Origin: Fimbriimonas ginsengisoli Gsoil 348
Lineage (GTDB): Bacteria > Armatimonadota > Fimbriimonadia > Fimbriimonadales > Fimbriimonadaceae
DNA length: 64,000 nucleotides
Direction: 5' to 3'
Assembly (NCBI GenBank): GCA_945881865.1
Contig: CAMCVK010000001.1
Span: forward strand, 1 to 64,000
Under the pieces are notes generated by a model. The model did not search any database, was not told the DNA's origin, and saw only the letters and a list, made by a program, of their open reading frames with translations. The translations under genes were made by a program, and so were the position numbers. Shown piece by piece: positions 1 to 7,965 of the stretch (position 1 is its first letter; each line of letters opens with the position of its first letter).

Positions 1-274
1 AAACCGTATCGATGGACCCGCGCATGCGCGAAAAGGCGTCGTTCACGAAGGCAACTCGCCGCGTATCGGTTCCGCGAACGGTTCCCGTGGCGGCCAAGAC
101 GCCCAGTCGCTTCACCGTCAGCGCGGTCTGAATCATGCCGTCGGCGGCCATTTCTCGCCGAAGGTCAGCCGGAAACAGCCGGGGAGAAACCGCAAACGGA
201 GACGAAACGGCCCACGACGGAGCCTGCGGGGCGGTGTCCTTCACTGCAATTTTCTTCTTTAACCAGTTCAACAT
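1..274 (-). CDS. Probable phage portal protein (3' part off window)
   Basis: The ORF track misses this frame because it runs off the left edge. It starts with ATG at 274, five bases after the terminase stop codon, and is open for 91 codons. The visible N-terminus begins MLNWLKKKIAVKD and contains MAADGMIQTALTVKRLGV, which resembles the early segment of portal proteins, where a short D-x-x-I-x-x-A helix precedes the clip and stem domains. A portal would form the dodecameric DNA gate of the capsid and dock the terminase. The call rests mainly on position directly downstream of a terminase large subunit, the usual phage order, and only weakly on sequence. A different head protein cannot be excluded from 91 residues. 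Confidence 0.6.
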   Translation of the reverse strand, partial: MLNWLKKKIAVKDTAPQAPSWAVSSPFAVSPRLFPADLRREMAADGMIQTALTVKRLGVLAATGTVRGTDTRRVAFVNDAFSRMRGSIDTV

Positions 275-279
275 TTTGT

Positions 280-1521
280 TTAGCCAAGGCGGATGCCGAG
301 CCTGGACTCGGCGGGAAGGTTGTGGGCCGCGAGGGCCAGGGCCATGACGAGGTCGTCGTGGGCGGTTCCGCGCGCTTCGTATCGGATCGCGCCCGAGTCG
401 GTGCGCCGCGCCGAAAAAGCGTTCAGCTCGCTTTCCAAAGTCGGGTTCGGCCGGAAACGGATCGCGGCGCGTTCGAAAAGCTCCGCCAAACCCTCGACGA
501 GGGTCCAGCGCGACCGCGCGTTGAAGTCGAATCCCTGCACGGGGACGTTGGGAAGGCGCTCGCGCAACCGGTCTGTTACCGGGTTGCCGAGGCCGGTTGA
601 GTCGCAAAGCACGCGTGCGCCGGGGTAGCGCAACACGATGGCCGCCGCCCGCAAAACGAGGTCTTGCCAGGTTCCGCGCGGAACGCGGGTGCACTCGACC
701 AGGTAGGCGAGGTCGCGGCTCCCCTGCAAGACGGCCACGGCAGTGTGGTCTTGGGTTTGCGCCCAATCGATGCCGATCGACGTCTCGCCGCGCACCTCAT
801 CGGGCAGTTGCGCGACCTTCGCGCGGTCGATGTTTTCTTGGCTGATGAGCACGTTCGCCGCGTCGGCGAACGACGCCTCGTACTCAGTGGCGAAGCTACG
901 CGCCGAGATTTGGGCTTTCTGGGCTTCCAAAAACTCCGGCGACACCCGCGGGTTTTCGCGACTTGGCGCGCGTCGGCTCCAGAATCCGCCTTCGCCGCGT
1001 TGCCCCATCTCGAAGAATCGCCAGAAATGGTTGAGGCCGTTGGGCGTGCTGATGAGCGTGAGTCTTCCGGCTGTCGTCGCCAGCATCGGCCAGAGGCTCT
1101 CGGTGATTAGCTCTTCGGGAACGAACGCGGCCTCGTCGACGATGACGTGGTCCGCCTCGTCTCCCCGCAGGCTGTCCGGGTGATGGCCCGACCGCGCGAC
1201 CACCGAGTGCCCCTCGAACTCGACGGACGGGAAAGGCGTTCGCCGGACTTCGTTTTTGCCCAACATGCATCCGATCTTGGCGAGCAGATCGGTGACCCGG
1301 CGGAAAAGAATCTGGGCTTGGGCGAGGGTGGGGGCGACGAGAAGCTGCCTCGAAGGCGGTCCGCGCTGAAGCCGGGCGACAACGTCGGCGGCGCAGGCTT
1401 CGGTTTTGCCCCACCTCCGTCCGCAGGCGAGCACGCGGTTCGTCGCCTCGGCCAGCAGGAATTGCCGCTGGCCGGGGTGCGGCCGCCACACGGCGGCAAT
1501 TTGGTTGAGGAACGACTCCAT
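280..1521 (-). CDS. Phage terminase large subunit (packaging ATPase/nuclease)
   Basis: This is the motor that pumps DNA into the prohead and cuts the concatemer. The N-terminal ATPase domain carries a Walker A-like GRRWGKTE near residues 35-42, a Walker B HVIVDEAAF near 125-133 and a coupling motif LISTPNG near 160. The C-terminal RNase H-fold nuclease shows acidic motifs in GIDWAQTQDHTAVAV, VLCDSTGLGNP and the terminal HDDLVMALALA. At 413 residues it is full length and uninterrupted. I chose ATG 1521 over the GTG at 1533; a TTGACA lies about 30 bp upstream of it. It begins a minus-strand phage operon that continues off the window, yet the gene upstream is an ordinary secreted protein. No terminase small subunit is visible. 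Confidence 0.9.
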   Translation of the reverse strand: MESFLNQIAAVWRPHPGQRQFLLAEATNRVLACGRRWGKTEACAADVVARLQRGPPSRQLLVAPTLAQAQILFRRVTDLLAKIGCMLGKNEVRRTPFPSVEFEGHSVVARSGHHPDSLRGDEADHVIVDEAAFVPEELITESLWPMLATTAGRLTLISTPNGLNHFWRFFEMGQRGEGGFWSRRAPSRENPRVSPEFLEAQKAQISARSFATEYEASFADAANVLISQENIDRAKVAQLPDEVRGETSIGIDWAQTQDHTAVAVLQGSRDLAYLVECTRVPRGTWQDLVLRAAAIVLRYPGARVLCDSTGLGNPVTDRLRERLPNVPVQGFDFNARSRWTLVEGLAELFERAAIRFRPNPTLESELNAFSARRTDSGAIRYEARGTAHDDLVMALALAAHNLPAESRLGIRLG

Positions 1522-1598
1522 GGTTCCTAACACGCGGCGAGGCGTCGGTTGTCAACCTTGCGTTGCGTCCGTGACCCTGGGACGGTTTCTTAGTTGAG

Positions 1599-3167
1599 TT
1601 ACGGTTGCAGGTTTATGGTCACCCGAAAGCCCTTCTCTCCGGGCTCGATAAGAATCGATTCACGATCGACGGTGACGGAGTCGTACCTGTAGCCGCGCAC
1701 CGTCACGCCGCGCCGCGTGAGGTAGAAATAATTTGGGTAGCTGTTGTCCTGCCAGCCTGTGGCAAGAAGGAGCTTCTTCAAACGTTCTTCCGCTACGGCG
1801 GCGTGCTCTTTAGGGAAGATAAGTATCCATTCCCGAAGCCCGTCTGATCCGGGTGGCCGGTTAGGTCCAACCCAAAATCGTGCCGCAGGTCCGGACGTTG
1901 CCTCAACCCTGCGCGGATTGAGATCAAAAAGCGAAGCAAAAGGATCGAGCCGAAGCTGGACATCCGGACGGAGCGCCGCAAGCGAACGCCCCTTAAGCGG
2001 AGTCGGCAAATCGACGCGCCTCAGGGATTTCAGCGAAGCCAACGACCGCAAGTCCGCTTCCGATATTTGCGTGTTCATGAGGCTCAGGTATTCGAGCTTT
2101 GGCAAGGGGGAGAGGGCCGAAAGGTCTATGTCCGTCACATTTGAGCCATCCAAGAACAGCCGCCTAAGACTCCTCAGATTACCGATTGAGCGGAACTGGG
2201 CTGGAGTTAAGTTCGCGCCGCAAAGATAGAGATTCTGCAGGTTACGGTAGCGCGGAAGCGCGGCCCACTGCCGGTCCGGAATCGGATCTGGCCCGAGGGT
2301 CACCCAAACCACGCGGCCATCCTCATCGGGCGGATCGGAGAACGGAACCGATACGTAGTGACCGAGCTGCGTGAGCACCTTAGCCGCCGCACGGCGCACC
2401 GGAGCGTAACGGTAGGTCAACAACCTCTCGCCACGCCCGTAGGTCGAAAAGGCCCAAAACGGATCGCGCAGCGCAGACCGCAACCGGCCCAGATTTGCCT
2501 CGGAAGGGAAAAAGCGCAGGGCTTCAACCGCGTTTTCGCGGGCGGCGGGGGTGCCATCTCGAATCGCCCGCTGGGCGCGTGCTTCCAGACGTTCATCAAT
2601 GGGCACCTGAACCGTGTAGTCGCCTTCCCAGTACCGGTCATCGATGCGCGTTCGCGCGTATCGGGCGCGCGGCACGAACTCTCCGAAGCTTCCGCGATCT
2701 GGGCCGCGGGTACGCACGATGCTTTTTCGAAGCTCGGCAAGAATGGCATCTTCGGATTCGAGCGGCACGAGGTCCCCGCTGAGCGCGCTGACTTTGGGGT
2801 GGTCCAGCCGTTGAAAGCGAGTCTGCTTTGCCCCGATCGCCACGAGGTACAGCCGAGAGTTCCGGTATCGGACGTCAAAAGACGCCCCGAAGCATTGCTG
2901 CGGTGTCAACTTGCGCCGAGGCTCGGGTGCGCCCTTCAGCGTCTCGCGCACGTCGAATTCAATGGGGATTGCCTCATCAAATTTCGCATCCGGGAGGTAG
3001 GTCGCAACCGTGCCGACGAAGATGACATCCGACTCCATCGCCACGACGTCAAGGCTCTCGAGCTTTGGAGGTTGCGGCGGGGCCATCTGGGCCGAGGCGA
3101 CGGAGGCGAGATCCACCCAAAGCAATAGCGGGAGAAGCCGGGAAAACGGATGCGCGATCGACCTCAT
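1599..3167 (-). CDS. Secreted leucine-rich-repeat protein with HEAT-like segment
   Basis: Function is not recognised. The first 26 residues form a signal peptide ending ASVASA, so the protein is exported. Residues about 35-165 form an unassigned beta-rich domain. A short HEAT-like stretch follows (ARENAVEALRFFPSEANLGRLRSALRDP). Residues about 300-395 contain three or four LRR units such as LQNLYLCGANLTPAQFRSI and LEYLSLMNTQISEADLRSL. The C-terminus holds about 100 residues of unknown fold. LRR domains usually bind proteins, so a surface binding role is possible but unproven. Its start codon overlaps the start of the divergent membrane gene by 18 bp. No lipobox is present. Confidence 0.7.
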   Translation of the reverse strand: MRSIAHPFSRLLPLLLWVDLASVASAQMAPPQPPKLESLDVVAMESDVIFVGTVATYLPDAKFDEAIPIEFDVRETLKGAPEPRRKLTPQQCFGASFDVRYRNSRLYLVAIGAKQTRFQRLDHPKVSALSGDLVPLESEDAILAELRKSIVRTRGPDRGSFGEFVPRARYARTRIDDRYWEGDYTVQVPIDERLEARAQRAIRDGTPAARENAVEALRFFPSEANLGRLRSALRDPFWAFSTYGRGERLLTYRYAPVRRAAAKVLTQLGHYVSVPFSDPPDEDGRVVWVTLGPDPIPDRQWAALPRYRNLQNLYLCGANLTPAQFRSIGNLRSLRRLFLDGSNVTDIDLSALSPLPKLEYLSLMNTQISEADLRSLASLKSLRRVDLPTPLKGRSLAALRPDVQLRLDPFASLFDLNPRRVEATSGPAARFWVGPNRPPGSDGLREWILIFPKEHAAVAEERLKKLLLATGWQDNSYPNYFYLTRRGVTVRGYRYDSVTVDRESILIEPGEKGFRVTINLQP

Positions 3168-4211
3168 ACCATTCGGACGACGAAGACGACCGCGAGGGAA
3201 CGGTGGCTGCTGGCGGCGTTCCTCCCGCTGACGATGCTGCTTTGCCTGCCGCTTTGGACCAGCGACCGCGCCTACCCGACGATTCCGGTTGTTCCCGGCT
3301 TACCGGCTTTGCCAAACGGCTTGTCGATTTTTCTCTCGCTTGGGTTGGCACTTGGTGCCGTTGCGATGGCGGTTTGGCCGTCGAAGCGGCTGGCCGCTAC
3401 GTGTGTTGGTTTGGCGCTGGTTTTGATTTTGTTCGACATCAACCGGTTGCAGCCTTGGATATACCAGTGCATTCTTATGTATGCTCTTCTGGCTCTGCTC
3501 GACGACCCCGGCGATGCGGTGCGGTTTCTGGTGGTCGCCATGTATGTCTACAGCGGCTTGCACAAGCTGAACCCGGCGTTCCAGACGGTGGTCTTTCCTT
3601 GGCTGTTTGGTACTTCACTCTCGCCGGTTTGGTTCTTGGTGCCGCTGGTCGAGGTCGCCGTCGGGGTCCTGCTTTGGGTTCCGCAAACGCGGCGGTTTGG
3701 GGTTGCGGGGGCGGTCGTCATGCACCTGGCGCTTTTGGTCATTCTCGGTCCGTTCGGGCGCAACTTCAACCCGGTCGTTTGGCCCTGGAACGTGTTCATG
3801 CCGGTGCTTGCGTATCTGATGTTCTGGGGCGAGCGCGGGCCGATCTGGCCTTCAGTGCGGAGTTCTTGGCCCGGGAAAGTTCTTGTCGTTCTGGCCGGCG
3901 TTTTGCCATTCTTTGGCGCATTTGGCTGGTGGGATACATCGCTTTCGTTCGCGCTGTACTCGGGTCGGTCGAAAAGCGGCTGGATCTACCTTTCGCCAAA
4001 AGGCGTAGCGCAGCTTCGCAAGTCGTACGCCGTGCCGGACGACGCCCTCTTCCGCGAGGCCGACGGCCGCTACCGGCTGAACCTCTTCGCCTGGTCGAAC
4101 GCGACCCTCAACGTCCCCGCCTATCCCGAAAAGCGGGTCTTCGTCTCCGTCCGAAACCGGCTCATCGAGAAAGGCATCGCCCCGGAGGACATCAAGCTGA
4201 TCGTCCAGTGA
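3150..4211 (+). CDS. Multi-pass inner-membrane protein, HTTM/DoxX-like
   Basis: The 353-residue product has eight or so hydrophobic segments covering residues 20-270, then a soluble tail of about 80 residues. The segment VAMYVYSGLHKLNPAFQ resembles the conserved core of HTTM/DoxX-like membrane proteins, in which a small polar motif sits between helices. The substrate is unknown. There is no in-frame start between ATG 3150 and the first helix, so the gene truly begins inside the 5' end of the divergent LRR gene. The next gene, the ATPase, follows within 50 bp on the same strand, but no functional link is evident. Confidence 0.6.
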   Translation: MRDRPHTIRTTKTTARERWLLAAFLPLTMLLCLPLWTSDRAYPTIPVVPGLPALPNGLSIFLSLGLALGAVAMAVWPSKRLAATCVGLALVLILFDINRLQPWIYQCILMYALLALLDDPGDAVRFLVVAMYVYSGLHKLNPAFQTVVFPWLFGTSLSPVWFLVPLVEVAVGVLLWVPQTRRFGVAGAVVMHLALLVILGPFGRNFNPVVWPWNVFMPVLAYLMFWGERGPIWPSVRSSWPGKVLVVLAGVLPFFGAFGWWDTSLSFALYSGRSKSGWIYLSPKGVAQLRKSYAVPDDALFREADGRYRLNLFAWSNATLNVPAYPEKRVFVSVRNRLIEKGIAPEDIKLIVQ

Positions 4212-4256
4212 CAAAGATCAAGCTGACGGCCCGTGCAAAGTAATATCAGGTTAGCA

Positions 4257-5603
4257 ATGGACACTCCTCTGGCACGACTGTTTCAGGCCTGCGACCCGAT
4301 GAAACCGGCGACGGCCCAGCAGTACATCGACTGCAGCGATGTGCGCGGTGGCCACGCCTTCACGGAGCGATTCATGGGTGCCTTGCGCAACGCCGGAACC
4401 AGCGGCGGGTTCATGCGGTACCTGATTACCGGCCACGTCGGCGGCGGGAAGTCGTCGGAGCTGGTGCACCTGAAAGCGGAACTCAGCCGCGGCGGCCCGA
4501 ATCCAGGAGATCGGAAGTATCTCGTGGTCCTGCTGGACGCCAGTGACTTCATCGAGGATTACGATGCGACGCCGAACGATGTTTTGGTCGCCATCATCGC
4601 CGAGCTGGCGTCAACGCTGAAGACGGAAGCCGGCATCGAACTCCAGGACAGCTACCTTAAGCGAAAACTGAACGAATTCATCGGCTTCATGCGGCGAGAT
4701 GTCGACGTGGAGGAAGCGGAGGTTCCCCTCTGGGAGGCCAAGGCGACCATCAAGCTGCTGAAGAAGAACAAGTCAGCCCGCGAGGAAGTGCGGGCGGCAT
4801 TGGTGGGATCCGAAACCACTTTCCTAGAAGAAATCAACCTCTTGTTCGAGGAAGCGCGCGTCCAACTTCGGAAGAAGGGCTACGCCGATATCGTCCTCAT
4901 CTTGGACAACCTCGAGAAGATTCGGCGGCTGAAGGACGCGGAAGAAGGTTCGCAAAGCCACGAATCGCTATTCATTAGCAACGCCTCGAAGTTCACCGGA
5001 CTAGCGTGCAGCTTCGTCCTGACGGTTCCGCTCACGCTGGTCCGAACGAACCCTGGGGCACTGCGTACGGCGTACGGTCAGGTTCCGTTTTCCTTGCCGA
5101 TGATCAAAACGAGAACCCGAACCGGGGCTCCATACGAGGCAGGAATTGCGAAGCTTCGCGAGTTGCTTGAACTTCGCGGAGCTTCGGAGGAAGTCCTCAC
5201 CCAGGACGCCGAGGACCTACTGATCCAGTACTCCGGAGGGCACGTCCGCGATCTCTTGGGCACCGTCCGTGAGGCGATCAGTCTGGCCGGTAATGGGCCG
5301 GTAGAGCTCAGGCACGCGCGCTCGGCCCTGGGCCAGATCGTGAACTCGCTGCAGGTTTCGACTGCCGGATGGGATCGGTTGGCAAAGTTGGAACTTGATC
5401 CGGACCGGAAGATTGATCCCGATGACCCGATATGCGCATACCTTCTGGAGCAACTGTTCGTCTTGGAATACATCAACGGCGGCGAGGACGATCAGTTTCT
5501 TCAGCACGACGAGACTTGGTACGCCGCCGCGCCGTTGCTCCAGGGAATGCGGTCTTTTGCGAGTGCCAAACAAAGGATCATTGACGCGCATAAGAGTTCC
5601 TGA
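4257..5603 (+). CDS. P-loop ATPase, AAA/ORC-like, paired with TPR protein
   Basis: An intracellular ATPase of 448 residues (start revised to ATG 4257; the ORF track uses GTG 4233). Walker A is GHVGGGKSSEL near residue 62, and Walker B is IVLILDNLEKI near 210. The C-terminal half has a helical lid with YSGGHVRDLLGTVREA, similar to the sensor-2/lid region of ORC/Cdc6-like AAA ATPases, followed by a helical domain of about 110 residues. The region after Walker A includes a KLLKKNKSAREEVRAAL helix that may form a coiled coil. It is followed 11 bp later by a TPR protein and is almost certainly co-transcribed with it. The family is recognisable as a P-loop NTPase, but the biological role is unknown; signalling or defence is inferred from the architecture. 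Confidence 0.7.
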   Translation: MDTPLARLFQACDPMKPATAQQYIDCSDVRGGHAFTERFMGALRNAGTSGGFMRYLITGHVGGGKSSELVHLKAELSRGGPNPGDRKYLVVLLDASDFIEDYDATPNDVLVAIIAELASTLKTEAGIELQDSYLKRKLNEFIGFMRRDVDVEEAEVPLWEAKATIKLLKKNKSAREEVRAALVGSETTFLEEINLLFEEARVQLRKKGYADIVLILDNLEKIRRLKDAEEGSQSHESLFISNASKFTGLACSFVLTVPLTLVRTNPGALRTAYGQVPFSLPMIKTRTRTGAPYEAGIAKLRELLELRGASEEVLTQDAEDLLIQYSGGHVRDLLGTVREAISLAGNGPVELRHARSALGQIVNSLQVSTAGWDRLAKLELDPDRKIDPDDPICAYLLEQLFVLEYINGGEDDQFLQHDETWYAAAPLLQGMRSFASAKQRIIDAHKSS

Positions 5604-5614
5604 GCGAGGCTATC

Positions 5615-7465
5615 GTGCATGACGAGTTCGAATTAGATCTCCCTTCCGAGGAGGAGCAGCTCTCGGCAATTGCGCAAAGCGTTCGCTTTGCGAAAGATTT
5701 TGCCGTCATCGTGGCCGTCTGCAATGACGCTGGACTTCGGGATCGGCTGATTCAGCGGCTCGCGGCCTTATTGCCGGGCGTTTCCGGCCGCACGGCCCGC
5801 GTTACGAAAGGCGACGACAGCTTGATTCCTTTCCTCGAGGAGGCCGGTTCCGAGGCCTATCTCAACGTTATTGGGATGGGCGACATCGTTCCGGCGGGCA
5901 CCGAAGGCGACGAACATCCGTTGGTGGCAAGCCTGAACGCGAACCGGAACGCGTTGCCTTCGTTGTTCGGCGGGGTGGTAATTCTGTGGCTCCCGGCATT
6001 TCTGGCGGCCGCGATCCATCGCGGCGCCCCGGACTTTTTCTCAATTAGGTCTGGGCTGTATCGTTTCGCGGTTTCGAAGGAGGAGCTGAAGGCGCAGGCA
6101 ACGGAGCTTGCTGGCCTGCCGTTCCTAGAAGGGCTCAAATTGGAGCCTCAGATTCGTGAATCGAGAATAGCGCGTCTGCTTAGCCTCATCGAGGAGGTTG
6201 GGGAGCAGTCGTCTTTACAAGAGCAGTTGGTGTTGGCCCGCCTTCACGTTCAGCTAGGAGACACTTATGCTACCGGGAGGCTAGATCATGGCGGATCAGA
6301 CCTCGCCATCCAAGCATGGTCTCAAGCACAAGATTTTTATCAACGTTCCGGAAATCTACTCGGACAAGCAAACATGCTTCTGAGGCGAGGAGCTCTCTAC
6401 TACCAAGCAGGAAGATACCATCTAGCTACCCAAGCTTTGGATGCAGCTTACACACTCTACCAACAAGACGGAAATCTGCTTGGACAAGCGAACGTGCTAC
6501 TAAGGCGGGGAGACGTTCACTATCATTCAGCGAGGCCTGAGCAGGCGAATCTGGCATGGGACCAAGCTGAGTCACTTTACCTGCAAATCGGAAATAAAGT
6601 AGGTGAAGCAAATATTTTATTTCGTCGGGGAGACCTTCACTACCGAGAAGGAAGAACAGATTTGGCTGCGGAGGCATGGGTCAATGCGCAGCAACTTTTC
6701 CAACAAACTGGCAGTTCACTCCGACAAGAAGATACGGTTGGCAGCCGACGTGCGCTCCACTACGCACAAGGGAGTCAGCAGGAAGACATAGAGAGAGGGA
6801 ACCAAACACAGGAAATCTTAGGTCAGCCCAGCGGACAACTCGGAGAGGCGCATGTGCTCCTTCGATTGGGACGGCTCCACCGGACGGACGGAAGGTATGA
6901 ATTAGCCGCTGCCATCTGGAACCAGGCACAAAAACTCTTCCAGCGAGCCGGAGACCCTCTTGGAGAAGCGAACGTGCTAGTGAGTCGAGGCGACCTCTAC
7001 CACGATGAAGGAAGAATTGAAGAAGCCTTGCAGGTATGGAACCGGGCTGAAAATCTTTACAAAATCGCTACGGTTCTAGTAGGACAAGCGAACGTTTCAA
7101 AGCGCCGGGGAGACCTGAACTACCGAATCGGGAGAGATGGCGAGGCCCTCGACGAGTGGAGTCAGGCCGAACGCCTGTACCAAGAATCCGGCTCGGTGCT
7201 CGGCCAAGCCGCCGTTCTTTCAAGCCGGGGGCTCTTTGCGCTTTCGGAGGGTTCAACCGAGGAGGCTCGAAAGTTTTTTGGCGAGGCCGGAACCCTTTAT
7301 GCGGTGCTAGGGATGGCCCTTGAAAAAGGGGAGACAGAGGCACTTCTCTGTCAAACCTATCCGCCAAACTCGCTCGAGGCCCGGCATCACCGAGCCGAAG
7401 CCGAGCGCATCTGGCGGGAGATCGGTCGAGAAGACGCCATCCCCGACTATTTCCCGACCGAATAA
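5615..7465 (+). CDS. TPR-repeat protein with N-terminal signalling-like domain
   Basis: A 616-residue protein starting at GTG. Residues 1-190 form a globular domain with CNDAGLRDRLIQRL, LNANRNALPSLFGG and LWLPAFLAAAIHRGAPDFF. This LN-x-x-R/LWLP/APDF pattern occurs, from memory, at the N-terminus of many bacterial TPR or STAND-associated proteins, where it looks like a nucleotide-binding-type domain; no intact Walker A is visible here. Residues about 205-590 are eight or nine TPR units of 40 residues, each near (L)LGQANVLLRRGDLHY plus an A-helix ending QAxxLYQ. One unit (residues about 370-410) is degenerate. It lies directly behind the ATPase gene, suggesting a sensor/scaffold partner. The repeats are more A+T-rich than flanking DNA. 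Confidence 0.7.
   Translation: MHDEFELDLPSEEEQLSAIAQSVRFAKDFAVIVAVCNDAGLRDRLIQRLAALLPGVSGRTARVTKGDDSLIPFLEEAGSEAYLNVIGMGDIVPAGTEGDEHPLVASLNANRNALPSLFGGVVILWLPAFLAAAIHRGAPDFFSIRSGLYRFAVSKEELKAQATELAGLPFLEGLKLEPQIRESRIARLLSLIEEVGEQSSLQEQLVLARLHVQLGDTYATGRLDHGGSDLAIQAWSQAQDFYQRSGNLLGQANMLLRRGALYYQAGRYHLATQALDAAYTLYQQDGNLLGQANVLLRRGDVHYHSARPEQANLAWDQAESLYLQIGNKVGEANILFRRGDLHYREGRTDLAAEAWVNAQQLFQQTGSSLRQEDTVGSRRALHYAQGSQQEDIERGNQTQEILGQPSGQLGEAHVLLRLGRLHRTDGRYELAAAIWNQAQKLFQRAGDPLGEANVLVSRGDLYHDEGRIEEALQVWNRAENLYKIATVLVGQANVSKRRGDLNYRIGRDGEALDEWSQAERLYQESGSVLGQAAVLSSRGLFALSEGSTEEARKFFGEAGTLYAVLGMALEKGETEALLCQTYPPNSLEARHHRAEAERIWREIGREDAIPDYFPTE
6270..7310 (+). repeat. 120-bp tandem coding repeats in the TPR gene
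   Basis: The TPR units are visible at DNA level with a 120-bp period. For example, the ggaaatctactcggacaagc near 6349 reappears almost unchanged near 6469, and related versions follow near 6589 and 6949. High nucleotide similarity between neighbouring units suggests recent duplication or gene conversion within the repeat tract, so the copy number probably varies between strains. Confidence 0.75.
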
Positions 7466-7477
7466 CCCGACTTCGCC

Positions 7478-7483
7478 CATAAT
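7478..7483 (+). promoter_or_regulatory. Candidate -10 for leaderless deaminase transcript
   Basis: CATAAT ends 8 nt before the ATG at 7492, and no Shine-Dalgarno lies between. It would start transcription at or next to the start codon. The assignment rests on the recurring pattern across the window. Confidence 0.4.
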
Positions 7484-7491
7484 TGCCAGTA

Positions 7492-7965
7492 ATGTCGGAG
7501 CGGCCAAGCTGGGATGCGTACTTCATGCAGATCGCGCATTTGGTTTCCACTCGGGCCACGTGCCCGCGCCGGTCGGTGGGCGCGGTCATCGTACGCGACA
7601 AGCACGTGCTGGCCACCGGCTACAACGGCGCGCCGAGCGGCCTGCCCCACTGCCCCGAACAAGGCCCGACCGCCGACTGGCCGACCGGCTGCATGCGCGC
7701 CGGCCACTGCATCCGTTCGCTGCACGCCGAGCAGAACGCGCTGCTTCAGGCGGCCAAGATCGGCATCGCCTGCCAAGACGCCACCATCTACGTCACCTGC
7801 CAACCTTGCAACGCCTGCGCAAAAATGATCATCAATGGCGGCATCCGGCGCGTCATTTATGAAGGGGACTACCCAGATGAATTTAGTAAAGAACTTTTCC
7901 GCGAAGGTGGGTTAGAGGTGTTTCGGTACCGCGACACCGGCCTCGTTGAGGTCGACCTCTCTTGA
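7492..7965 (+). CDS. Cytidine/deoxycytidylate deaminase family protein (dCMP deaminase-like)
   Basis: A zinc deaminase of 157 residues that probably converts dCMP to dUMP for thymidylate synthesis (ComEB/dCMP deaminase type). The zinc site is complete: LHAEQNALLQAA supplies the His and the catalytic Glu, and VTCQPCNACAKMI supplies the two Cys. The extra cysteines and histidine in LPHCPEQGPTADWPTGC match the insertion of dCMP deaminases with a second metal site. I moved the start from TTG 7483 to ATG 7492. Its TGA overlaps the TTG start of the next gene, so translation into the envelope operon is coupled although the reactions are unrelated. Confidence 0.88.
   Translation: MSERPSWDAYFMQIAHLVSTRATCPRRSVGAVIVRDKHVLATGYNGAPSGLPHCPEQGPTADWPTGCMRAGHCIRSLHAEQNALLQAAKIGIACQDATIYVTCQPCNACAKMIINGGIRRVIYEGDYPDEFSKELFREGGLEVFRYRDTGLVEVDLS

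Noticed and set aside
3065-4243. 392-aa ORF in another frame of the membrane protein gene
   Set aside because: Low-complexity R/G-rich translation; the alternative frame encodes a coherent multi-helix membrane protein.
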